Of a DNA stretch of 64,000 nt, positions 1 to 10,700 are shown piece by piece. Location: contig VIIQ02000593.1 of assembly GCA_007449985.2 (NCBI GenBank), forward strand, positions 434,001 through 498,000, in the 5' to 3' direction. The position numbers were made by a program, and so were the translations under genes. The stretch is from Desmodesmus armatus (taxonomy: Eukaryota; Chlorophyta; Chlorophyceae; Sphaeropleales; Scenedesmaceae). The notes under the pieces were generated by a model that was not told the DNA's origin, did not search any database, and was given only the letters and a program-made list of their open reading frames with translations. Position 1 is the stretch's first letter, and every line of letters starts with the position of its first letter.

Positions 1-844
1 TCCAGGCTTGAGATCATATACAATGCCGCAGGCCAGCCGGTCTCATTTTTGCCAAGGCCGCCAGTGCCGTTTACTGTGCTACCCGCTCCCAACGGCTGCC
101 GTGGCATCAGCATTGAGGACGACGGTACACTGTACTACACGTCAGTTGCTCCTGGAGGCGGCAATGCCAACTACTACGTTGCCAAGGTGATTGCAAAGGC
201 TGCGCGCCGCAGTGCCATGTTTCAAGCTGAGGGTGCCGGTGCTCACTGTAAATGCATGTGTGCGCGTGGCTGCCAGTGGCTTCAGGTTGTACCCTTGTTG
301 ATAGACATGATGGCTGGCTGCCAGGATGAGCTCCTTGAGCTTCCTAGCTACAGGTGTGACAATGATCAGTTGGTCATTGCAGCTCATTGAATGACACGCT
401 TTGTAACACCCTCCACACTCCTATGTGCTGCAGGTTGCCCCGGACGGCACTGAGCTCGCCCGTGCAACAGTCCCAGGTGCCTTTGGCGTGGCCCACTACA
501 ACGGCAACGTGTACGTCACACAGTTCCTGTCCACCAACACGGCAGCAGGAGGCTCAGTGGGAAGTGGAGTGGCCGTGCTCAAGTCTTCCAACCTAACTTT
601 CATCACTACCCTGAAGCCCCCTGCGGCCTTGGCACGGGTGTTCCAAGACAACGACTCTGGTTACTCAGGCATTGCTGTGTCACCCACGGGTATGCTGTAT
701 GTAGCTGACCAGAGGTGGAAGACCGTAGCCAACGGCGCTGGCAACACTCCGCTCCCATTCACCCCGTCCCCGGTCGCCACGACTGCGAATCCGATCACTG
801 TTGGGACTTGGTTGTTTGACCGCGTGCTTCAGCGGCAGTTGTAG
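1..844 (+). CDS. NHL/SMP-30-like beta-propeller protein, 3' end only
   Basis: Two exons are visible: 1-186 (open at the window edge) and 434-844, joined in phase 0 across a 247-bp intron that begins GTGATTG and ends GCTGCAG. The joined protein is about 198 residues and has propeller-type strands, for example GISIEDDGTLYYTS, FGVAHYNGNVYVTQF and IAVSPTGMLYVADQ. Each has the small-residue/Asp-Gly turn seen in NHL and SMP-30/gluconolactonase-like repeats. No catalytic residues can be assigned. The stop is TAG at 842-844. The 5' part lies outside the window, so localisation and domain order are unknown. The family call rests on repeat character only. Confidence 0.6.
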
Positions 845-1162
845 GGCTTGACGAGGCTGTGCCGCGATGCTGCACTGCACCCTTGATAAATATTCTGGCA
901 GAAGGCCTGCCGACCTTGCAGCCCCTGTGGCCTTTGTTCAGTCAGCGGTGGTGGTGGCTTGCTTGTCTACAGCTCATCCAGCAGCATTGGTATGCTCGTG
1001 CTGCCACAGGACGCATATGTTTGTGTCAAGAGCAACTTCTTGCAGCACTTTGACAGCCGGCTTCATCGCCCGCCCCGCAGCAGCAGCCGCAGTAGCACTT
1101 ATGCTAGCACTGCCTGCTGGGCGCAAATGTGCACTTGACACTGTGCATAAAGCAGGGGTGAA

Positions 1163-2135
1163 GGCGGCCTGTTGAGGTGCTGTGTTTCAGCATATCCGAT
1201 GTTGGGTTGCGTGAGTGCTAGCTGAGGCATCCAGGCAGAAATGCAACAGTGGGAGCTTGCTGTTTTGGCAGGCGGGTGAAAGCTGTGCAGACCGCAGGCT
1301 GCACCATGAGCAGCCGTGGGGTGGGCGGATAGAGCATGGTGGTGTTGTGTGGTGTTCTGAGGCTGTGCACTTGACAAATTTGGGTGAAGGCTGCATGTTG
1401 GGGTTTGCGTGTTGCAGCATGTGCGGTGCTGGGTTGTGTGAGTGCTAGCTGAGGCAACCGGGTGGAAAGGCAACAGTGGGAGCATGCTGTATGGCAGGCG
1501 GGTGAAAGCTGTGCAGACCGCAGCCTGCACCATGAGCAGTCGTGGGGTGGGTGAATAGAGCATGGTGGTGTTGTAGACACAGGGAGTGCATCCAGCCAAT
1601 GCATGAACCATCCAAGGATGTGACATTCCGAAGTTGCGTAGAAGTGTGTGGTGCCCTGTGAGGCTGTGCACTTGACAGTTTGGGTGAAGGCTGCATGTTG
1701 GGGTTTGCGTGTTTCAGCATGTGCGGTGCTGGGTTGTGTGAGTGCTAGCTGAGGCAACCGGGTGGAAAGGCAACAGTGGGAGCTTGCTGTATGGCAGGCG
1801 GGTGAAAGCCATGCAGACCGCAGCCTGCACCATGAGCAGCCGTGGGGTGGGTGGATAGAGCATGGTGGTGTTGTGTGGTGCCCTGTGAGGCTGTGCACTT
1901 GACAATTTGGGTGAAGGCTGCATGTTGGGGTGTGCGTGTTGCGGCATGTGCGGTGCTGGGTTGTGTTAGTGCAGTAGTGCTAGCTGAGGCAACCGGGTCG
2001 GCAGGGCAACAGCGGGCCCCGGCTTGCTGTTTGGCAGGCCGGCGAGGACTGCGCAGGCCTATCATGTGCAGGTATGGGGTGCGTGAAGTGATCTTGGTGG
2101 TGTGTTGTGGTGATTGAGGATGTGACACGGGGCAA
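1163..2135. repeat. Degenerate tandem repeat array, ~228-bp unit, about four copies
   Basis: The block containing GTGAGTGCTAGCTGAGGCA recurs near 1210, 1438, 1738 and, degraded, 1977. Each copy is followed by a conserved stretch ending in GGCAGGCGGGTGAAAGC. Unit lengths are about 228, 300 and 227 bp. The second copy is longer because of a ~73-bp insertion near 1573-1645. The fourth copy is divergent and fades out by about 2135. Long open frames on the minus strand here are repeats of one another and are not treated as genes. Confidence 0.85.
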
Positions 2136-3405
2136 CGTGTGCACAGTGCAGGCTTGGCCTGCCGTGAAGGTGACCGGCCTGCGTAACCTACATTCATGTT
2201 TTGAAGCTACTACATGCAGCTGCACCCGTTGTGTGTGCAGCTTGCAACCGTTCGGTAGACTTCTTGAGGGACCTGGTGTGAGCTAATGAGCCCAGCGCAA
2301 TGGGTGGAGTTGTGGAGCGGGGAGGGGAATGGGGTTGGGCGGTGTGTGTGTTTTCTTGACAGGATATGCAAATGGGTGGCGTGTAGGGCCCAAGGGCACA
2401 AGGCAATGAGGATCACCGTGCCAGCTGTGAGTAGTGTGCTGCTATTTGGCGGCAGCAGCAGCAGCAGTCAGAATGACGTGTGTCACTAAGTGACGCCCAC
2501 TTGCGTGCAATTCTTGCAGTTGGGTTTGCGTAGGGTTGTGGAGTTATATTGTCATACCAGTTTGGTTTACGTAGGGTTGTGTATCATCAGGAGTGTAACA
2601 TTTGTAGCTATCCTGCTGCTAGAGTAAATGGAAAGATAGATCTTCTTCATTATTTGAGAAGTGGAAGCTGAAGCAAAATAGAGAACCACGGCATCTGGGG
2701 GAGAAACCAGACAGAAGCTGACATTCCTGAGGGTGAAGCCAGCCACTAACCCTTGTAATGTACAACGGCAAGTTGACCTGGGCTGGCCAATGTGAGGTTG
2801 CAGGCATGCTATCATAGTATGCTGTGCTGCATAGGTGTGCAGGTTGAAGGGCTATGGGCAGTGCCCAAACGCCCTGAGCCAATCTTGAGGCACTGGCGTG
2901 AGGCAGACGAGGTTGCAACCGTAACTGCTGAGCTGCCAGTTGCAGCAAGAACATGTGTTGCAGGATGGTGACCTGGGCACCCAGGGAGCATTGCAATTCA
3001 TCAACAAGGGCAAGTTCATCTTGTGCTGTTGTACAGGTTATGTGCTGAATCTCTGTCTATGTTCTGGGATTGCGACATTAGAAACAGGAAAAACCTTCTG
3101 TTGCAGTGGGTCAAAGCTGTGGGGTTCTACTCACCTACCAGTCATTGGTGGCCAGCATCCCTTGCGGGCAGAGAACCAGCAGGCCGCGAATTTCAAGGTC
3201 GTGTATAGTGAAAACAAAAGAAGAGGGTGCTTTGCTTCCGCGGTCAGTTGGGTGCAACTGTGATCTGCAGCAGAAGTCTCGTTGGTCCACAGGACGCGTG
3301 CCTGAACTTTCTGAAGTAGTAACGTCCCATAAAACCCAAAGTTTAGTGTAGCACAGCCTGTGCTGCTGCTGGCAAGCAAGGCTACAGTAAAACCAGTGGG
3401 ACAGC
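2136..3405. other. Intergenic stretch without a supported gene
   Basis: Only short open frames occur on either strand, and none resembles a known family or splices into a longer frame. A short (AGC)n tract lies near 2453-2465. The region probably holds the 3' flank of the repeat array and the promoter and 5' UTR of the downstream Derlin gene. No clear promoter element was recognised. Confidence 0.5.
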
Positions 3406-4566
3406 ATGCCAATAGTTGATGCAAATGCTGCTGGAGGTGGTGCAGCGAACTGGTACCAGTCTCTGCCTCCCATCACCCGCTTCCTGGCGACAGCATGCTT
3501 TCTGTCCAGCTTGGGCTGCTATGTGGGCCTGCTGAAGCCTTTTCAGCTGGCCCTGCTGAGGGACTACCTGTTCAAACACTACGAGGTGCGTTGTGCTGCC
3601 TGTGAAGCAGCAGGTGGGACCTCTGGTGTGATCAGAAGGAGGGTTTTTGAGCCATATTTCCGGGCAGCAGCAGCTTCTGGTGGGGATTGTGAGGTGTTGC
3701 AGGCAGACACGACGGAGGGTGGACGCAGCAGCAGCACCCTCACTGTGCCGGGTGCTGCCCTGTCAGTGTCATACGTTTGCAGCATGCAAGGCCATGCTCT
3801 TGTTCGCCACATACAGAAGCATGCCTGCGGCGTCACTGCTGCACATCAACCGTTTCTTTTCATGTCGTCAGAGGGCCGCTGACCTCCTTCAGCCTTGGCA
3901 GCAGCACCACCGCCAAGCAACCCCAGAGCACTGCCTGTCTTGCCCTGCTGCCTGCTGCATGTGCTGCCACCCCTTTCCTATTCTCAGGTGTGGCGCGTCC
4001 CCACTTCCTGGCTGTTTTTGGGCCCCTTCGGTATGAAGTTCATGTTTGAGATGATCTGGCTGCTGCAGTATGGCAACATCCTGGAAACACAGACGTTTGC
4101 CTTCCAACCAGCAGACATGGTTGCCATGCTGCTGTTTGGTGGCATCACACTCACAATAACCTCCCTGGCGATCCCCTCCCTGGGGCTGTACTTTGTGGCA
4201 TCCCCGCTTGTTTTCATGATGCTGTACGTCTACTCACGCAACTTCCCAAACCAGCAAGCCAGCATCATGGGTCTCTTCCAGGTGCAAACCTTCTACCTGC
4301 CTTTTGCCTTCCTGGCAATCACCATCATCATGGGCGGTAACCCTGTCTTTGACATCGCGGGAATCGTGGTGGGCCACCTGTGGTGGTTCCTCACGGAATT
4401 GTACCCAGCACAGGGTGGCAGGAACTTCTTAGAGACCCCAGAGTTTTTGAAGCAGTGGGTGGCTAACCTGGGTATCGGCCCTCCACCACGGCCAACTGAG
4501 TCCACGCCTGCAGGCTTTAACGCCTTTAGGGGCTCGGGGCGCCGCTTGGGGGCGCACCAGGACTGA
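3406..4566 (+). CDS. DER1: Derlin (DER1-like), ER-associated degradation membrane protein
   Basis: Two exons, 3406-3585 and 3988-4566, join in phase 0 (TAC GAG | GTG TGG) to give 252 residues, normal for Derlins (about 230-260). Derlins are rhomboid-fold pseudoproteases of the ER membrane that help retrotranslocate misfolded proteins for ERAD. The N-terminus has the Derlin signature WYQSLPPITRF. Exon 2 opens with the family WR motif (VWRVPTSWLFLG), followed by MKFMFEMIWLLQYGNILE, and further hydrophobic segments follow to about residue 215. The C-terminal tail is hydrophilic (GSGRRLGAHQD). The ATG at 3406 places the SLPPITR motif near residue 20, as in homologues. No catalytic Ser-His dyad is expected or seen. 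Confidence 0.92.
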
Positions 4567-5474
4567 TTGGTGTTGTGTGGCTGTGGCTGTGGTGGATGGT
4601 GCCGAGCTGTGGCGGACTCAAATGGTGTGCAGGTGATCCCCTGGTGGTTGTGACATTCTGTTGGATATGGTAACTGTTTTGACTGGTGTTTGTTTAGCTG
4701 TGTGGAGGGCAAGCAGCCCCAGTGGGTGCATGCAGGACAGATGCCATGGGGCCAGCAGCTGCGTCATGGGGCAAGCTCGCCGTCAATTGCAGCAACGGCA
4801 GAACACACTCTGAACGCATAACATCGCTTCACCTATCAGCAGACGGACTTGATGCTTTCAGAGTCAGTGGATCTGTTTGAGCTGAGTACATAGATTGCTG
4901 CATCTTGTCCAATTTTGCCAAAAACGTTTTGCCTGCTCATCATTAGTAGCAGCTCTGTCCTGTCAGCTCAAACCAAGCCTGTCAGGCTGACATAGGGTTT
5001 GTGAAACAGCCTGTATGACCCGTGAGCCAGCAGGGGGCGTCTGGATGAAGAGTTTAGCCAGGCCGGCTGTGACCATGTGCAAGCCTTGCATGACATCGGC
5101 GACCTGAAGGCAAAAAAACAGCAGGATGCAACAAACAACAAGGTGATCAGCCCATAATGACTCTTGTTGAACGCCGAGTCGGCCGGACTGGACCATGGTC
5201 AGTTGTGATCAGAGATCGTTTGGAGGTTTTGCCTTGTGTAGCCCCACGTAGAATCTTGGAGGTAGACACATTGGCTGTAGATATTACAACCATACCTCCA
5301 TCATACAATCTTGTCTGTCTGGCAGACTGCCTTGATCCTTGAACATTTGCACCCTTCTTGGCAGAGTCACTACCTTCTCCATGGGCAGGGTTGATGCCAC
5401 CGATGGCATCGAGGCCGCTATGATGCCTTTTGCGTCCCATCACATCTCTACTGCCACCTACGATGCTCACTCAG
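4567..5474. other. Derlin 3' flank and unresolved 5' region of the DCD gene
   Basis: No complete gene is supported. A 61-codon frame starting at ATG 5157 could be the first exon of the following DCD gene, but no phase-compatible splice to the first clear exon was found. The 107-codon frame on the opposite strand (5147-5470) lacks any family resemblance. Confidence 0.4.
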
Positions 5475-6349
5475 CCCTGTACCCCCGCCACCAAGGCCAC
5501 CCAGGCCTGTCAAGATCCCCGGGTACCTATTGACAGCAGAGACCACCACAGAAGCAACGCAGTGGATAGAGCAGCAGGTGTTCTACACTCAGAGCAGGAC
5601 CATCCTGCAGAGCATACGGCAGAAGCAGCCCATCTTCCTGTTGGATGCTGAGACACAGGAGCTGCACGGTGTCTTCCAAAGAGCCCCAGATGCGCAGCTG
5701 CTGCAGCAGGACTTGACCAGCCTCCCAGGGCCACACGGGTACCAGGTAGGCCCTACCTCACTTGAAACTGCAACAGCCTTGCACAAGGCTGCAAAAGTAT
5801 CTGTAGGGCTCCACACACCTCAGTGTGGCCCATCGCCATCACTGGCACAACCACGTTACCCCTCGCGTACCCTTTGGACTTTGCCCTGGGCAGTGTTGGG
5901 TTGTAAAGCCCCCGGCAGCCTCGGCTGTTGTGTGTGTGGCCAGCCGGTGGGGGTCCGCCCCGTTTGTCTTCACAATCAATTACCCATGTTGTGGCCTTGT
6001 ATCGCAGGTGCATGTAGTGCCCATGTATGAGTTTGCGGTAACGCTGGAGCTGGAGAGTGTTGAGGACGTGTTGGTACGGCAGCTGCCCAGCCTCGACCAG
6101 CAGCCCGGACAGCAGCCAGCCAGCAGCAGCTTTGAGCCCATGTTGGGTTCCTTCCAACACGGGGCGCTGTGGGAGGCATTCATGAAGAAAGCCAAGAGGC
6201 AGAAACACATGGAGGCCATTCAGGAAGAGGAGCAGCAGCAGCGAAAGGGCGTGCAGCCGCCACCACCACCACCACGGCGAGCACCAGCAGCAGCGGCGGC
6301 AGCGGCACGTGGGGCTCAAGCTGCAGCGAATGGGCACAGTGAGCAGTAA
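5475..6349 (+). CDS. DCD (development and cell death) domain protein, 5' end unresolved
   Basis: Two exons are clear: about 5475-5745, then 6008-6349 in phase 0. The segment from VKIPGYLLTAETTTEATQW through IFLLDAETQELHGVFQRA follows the plant DCD domain pattern: an opening GYIF-like strand, a helix ending in Q-x-F, then a P-L/I-FL-x(5)-LHGVF core. Exon 2 supplies the closing strand VHVVPMYEFAVTLELE. The C-terminus is a charged coiled-coil (KKAKRQKHMEAIQEEEQQQ) followed by a Pro and Ala tail. DCD proteins are plant/algal stress-associated proteins of uncertain biochemical role. No in-frame ATG precedes the first exon after the stop at 5392-5394, so at least one upstream exon is missing. The acceptor CTCACTCAG at 5474 is a guess. 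Confidence 0.62.
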
Positions 6350-7780
6350 GCAGCAAAGCCATGCGAGACCGTATGGGTACTTCCGCTGTTGTTTGGCAGT
6401 CGCTGGTGCTGCAATGCATCAGCTGGTTGATGTATGGCAGGGTGCATGAAGCACATCTGCCAGGAGCTTCTTGTGTAAGCCACGAAAGCCCAGTGTTGTT
6501 GCTGGCTGCAGTGTGCTGCATAGCGCTTTGTGCGGTTAGGAGGTCTGTGTATGCTCAGCCCTGGGACCAGAGATCCGGCATGACGGTGAGCAGCATTGTT
6601 GTTGGGGTCAGCAACTATGCCTTGCACCATGTGCATGGCTGGGAAACATCGGATGGAGGTATGGTGGAGGTGCAACGGCCTTCTGTTCAGTCAGGTCAGA
6701 CGGTGGCTGGTGATTACATGTAGGGTTGCACACCACATGCACCGCTCCCATCACCCTGCACACACACCCTTGTCCGTTCAGCCCACATTCAGTACGGCCA
6801 GGGAGAACACACCATGCTCAGTGCACACCCCTTGCAACCAAAGCCCACCAACCAGTACCATCAGTCAAACAACTGTGTCAGGTGAGGCTAGCGCACCATA
6901 CAGCAGCCAGTGCCGTTCAGACGCGCATGGCCAGTGTCCTGTGGTATAGCCCCTGCATCACCTGTGCTGAAACGGCCACATGGGCTGGACAGCACGATTT
7001 CAGCAACACGGCAACACAACATTGATGCTGCAAACACACCCAACAATCTTGCAACTCGACCACAAACAGTCACCCATCCTAGACAGCATCAGACCACCTG
7101 ATAGAATAACAGTTGGTAATGCGTGGCCAACAGTTGCATCCTGCACCCCCTGTTTTGAGTGAACTACCCAACCCCTGCCAGCCAAAGAAGTGATGCCCCA
7201 CAGTGTGTGCTCAGAGGGACCATCACTGCAATGCCTAAACTACACAGCTATGTACAGTAGAACCTGGCTACTACCACAAACAGACACCACAAGAATGACA
7301 GCCCTACACACGACCAAGCCAAACGCATGAGCTGTACAGCACTGCCAGCCACCACACCCCCTTGATGCTGGATCATACTTCAGGCAATTGGATCGCACTA
7401 CATGCAGCGAGCAGCTGCCAGCAAATCGCTGCATGCTAGCACAACAAGCTGAACTGCTGCTGCAGCAAGGCCGCCAGCAATCCACCAAGGACCATTCCAA
7501 CTGCTGAACACTGAAACAAGCCTTCCGGCCAGCCCAACAGGCACCACATTACCCCCAGCTCAACCGCAGCAGCAGTGGATCTTCATCCCTACCGCAGGTG
7601 GTCATCAGGGCTGGTCAAACAATACCCACAGCTCCCGCAAAGTTTGCTTCCCTGGCGGCCGATGCCAACAGCAGCAGCCCATCAATTCCCTGCGGCCCCG
7701 CCCGTGCTGACAGCAGCAGCTCCCGCAACAGAAGCAGCCGTCTTGCAACAGCAGCAGCCGTCCCTCAACAGCAGCAGCCG
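6350..7780. other. Convergent 3' flanks of the DCD gene and exportin-T
   Basis: No supported gene. The stretch should hold the 3' UTRs of two convergent genes. Near 7640-7780 it becomes rich in CAG/AGC triplets and contains a near-copy (7688-7728) of the last coding bases of exportin-T (7791-7830). Confidence 0.5.
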
Positions 7781-10700
7781 TCACTTCCCCTGCAGCCCTG
7801 CCCGTGCTGACAGCAGCAGCTCCCGCAGGAAGTCCTTCAGTTGCCGCGCATCGCTCTCACGCACATGCCGCACCAGCTGCTGCTGCAACTCCCCCGGCAG
7901 ACCCGACCCCGGCAACACCTGGTTGCACAAGTGCAGAGACAGCTCGTCCCGCAGCATACATGCAGCAGCTTCAAGGCAGTGCTGACCTCATTCAGGAGTG
8001 ACACTGTGGCTGCATCACGGGCGTCCAGGGGACCTGCTTGGGTAGATGCTCCTGCAGGACTGCCGTTGGCTGCTGCTAGGTTGCCAAGGAGGCCCAGCAC
8101 ACAGGCCTGGCCACCCAGCTGCTGCACCGCGTAGGATCTGAACCCTGGCACCAGCTCGTTCGAGCCTGCGGGACACCACTCTGACAGCAGCCGCTCAAAC
8201 ACCTGCACAGCAGCCACACAGCAGGGTGGTGAGCAAGGAACCACGACAACCGTTTTACTGAAACCTGTTGAACCACCTTGGCAATTTGTGCCACACACCT
8301 AGGTACACAGTTACAGACCCCCCCATGAATGACACAGCATGGGGCAGGGCATATGACGCACGGCCCATGCTACAAGTAGGCATCTTGTCACTGCCACATG
8401 CGCTGGGTCGGGCCTGGTGGCTAGCACGTGACCCGCAACCCCTTGACCTGCACACACACACGCAGAAATCCACCCGCCACCGACCCTGATCGGTGACTGC
8501 AACACAGTAACCCGACCCAGAGCGTTGCAAAGCAGCATGTGCTCCTGCCACCCACCTGAATGCAGCTCTTGCGGACAGAGGGGTCCACATGTGTGGCTGC
8601 ACCCTTTGCCAGCGCTGTCATCAGGTTGTCCAAGGCCTGAGGAGGAAGGCGCAGCAAGCTGCTGGTCAAGCTGTTGGTGGTGAGGGCCAGCAGCAGAGAG
8701 TAGTAGCTCCGTTGAAGCTCGCCTTTCTCCCTGTACTCTTCTAGGGTGGCTACCACTGGCTGCTGGTGCTGCTGCTGCGACGGCTGCTGTTGGGGAGAGG
8801 ACTGCTGTGCTGCTGCTGCTGTTGCTGCCAGGGCTGCTGAGGGGAGTGCTGCCCTGCCACTCCAGTCCCAATCAGAACCTGCGCAGGCGACAGAGCGACC
8901 ACGGCAAAGCAGCAGCTGAACCGGGTTCAACAAGGCATTCAATGCATGCGCAGAGGCACAGAGTGTGTTGCATGCGGATGAAGGCACGCAAGCATCAGGG
9001 GCCAAGACATGCAGCCCATTCTGCAAGCTCCACCGTGAGCGCACGAGCCGCACCAAGCCCAAGCACACTGCACCCGTATGCCATCCACAGCTGTCAAGAC
9101 AAGACGACTAAACCGGTCAACTCAATGAACCTCAATTCTGTGCAACAGTGCGCTTAGAACCATGCAGTGATGCAGCAGAGCCATTGGAACCATGTGCAAG
9201 TGCCCAGCCCCGTGCCACCCACCCAGCAGCGTGTGAACCTTCACCACCGCCACCGGCAGTGCAGCCTCCACCAATTTTGCCAGCGTCTGCTTGAACCGCA
9301 TCGCCAGCTGCACCAGCAGCTGCAGCACATCCGCCATATCCACAACATCTGCATTCCCGCCCATGAGGGCTTCTAGGGCTGGAGGCAGGTAGGGCAGGAC
9401 TGCGGATTGCAGGGACTCCACCATGCGGTGCAGGAAGGCGATGAAGCGGGCGCGCAGCTGCTTGTTGCCGGGGAGGGTTTGAGGCACAGCCAGGGACACC
9501 TCAAGGCAGGCGATGAAGGCAGCACCTGTTGGGGTTGGGGTGGGACAGTAGAGGATGACAAACAGGCACAATATAGGGTACTGTTGATGAAGCTTGCCAA
9601 GGGAAGGGCGTGGTAAAGGCAGGGCATGCATTGGGCAGCACGATGAATCCATTGAGATTTGAAAGAGGGGTCTGATGGTGACAGGGCATGCGAGTACACT
9701 GCACAAAGGCTACAAACGTGGTCAGGTGACTGGCAAGCATGGTCACCAACTGGGATGCACACCAGCTAGCAGCTGCTGCATGGCAGAAAGGCCAGCACCG
9801 ACCAACAGCATGTGAGAAAGGTGCAGCACGTTGCCCCTGCCCCTAGAACGAGCACAGCACTTCCCCCTTTCTTTTGATGTCGACCATCCATGTCCACCGT
9901 GTGACACTCACCTATTTGAGGTCTGCTGCGGGTGCACAAGTCACACTTGAACCCCTTGTTCAGCCTGGCCACGGCTTCCAAGGACTGCAAAATGGCCCAG
10001 CTGCTGCTGCCACTGCTGCTGCCGGCCGCTGCTTCTGCAGCAGCAGGCCCCAAGTTCCCCTCTATCTGCCTGATCAGCGGCTGCAGCAGCTGCTGCAACG
10101 CTGCCAACTGCTGTTCCGCCTGCAGCTCTTCCTGCCCCAGCAGCAACCCAACAGACTCAAACACATACAGCCTGTCATCCACAACTGCTGCTGTCACTGG
10201 CGCCCTGCCCGCTGCTGCTTCTCGGCTGGTGCCGACTGCTGCGGTGTTGCTGGGCGGCGGCCGTGTAGCCACAATCTCCAAGTACGGCTGCATCTGCTGC
10301 ATGAAGTCTCCAGTATACTGCCGCAAGTTGCCGCGCAGCGTCTTCACCAGGCGCGACAGTAAGTACGCAGCCCTCGTGGCAACAGTAGGGGAGGAATGGC
10401 CTAAACCCCGAGGGCCCAGGAACAAACCCAAAACCCCAGGCACAGACCCCTGGTTCTGCTGCAGCAGCTTGCAGTAGCGCACACAGGTTTCTAGCACTGC
10501 AAGAGCTACCAGCCGGTGCTGCCCCGCTGGCAGTACTGCTGCTTGGTCTAGCAGCAGCATCACCAGCTGTGCTAGACCCCCGCCGGGTTTTAGGGTGTCT
10601 TCAGGAGCCCCTTCGCCTAGTTCGTACACCAGAGTGACGGCAAGCTCCGTGTCCTGGAACTTGCTGCTGCTTGTTGACCCGCTTTTGCTGCCGCCAGCTG

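Noticed and set aside
1099..2197. Minus-strand frames of 150-226 codons in the tandem repeat array.
   Set aside because: They contain the same Cys/His-rich peptide repeated once per DNA unit and arise from the repeat itself.
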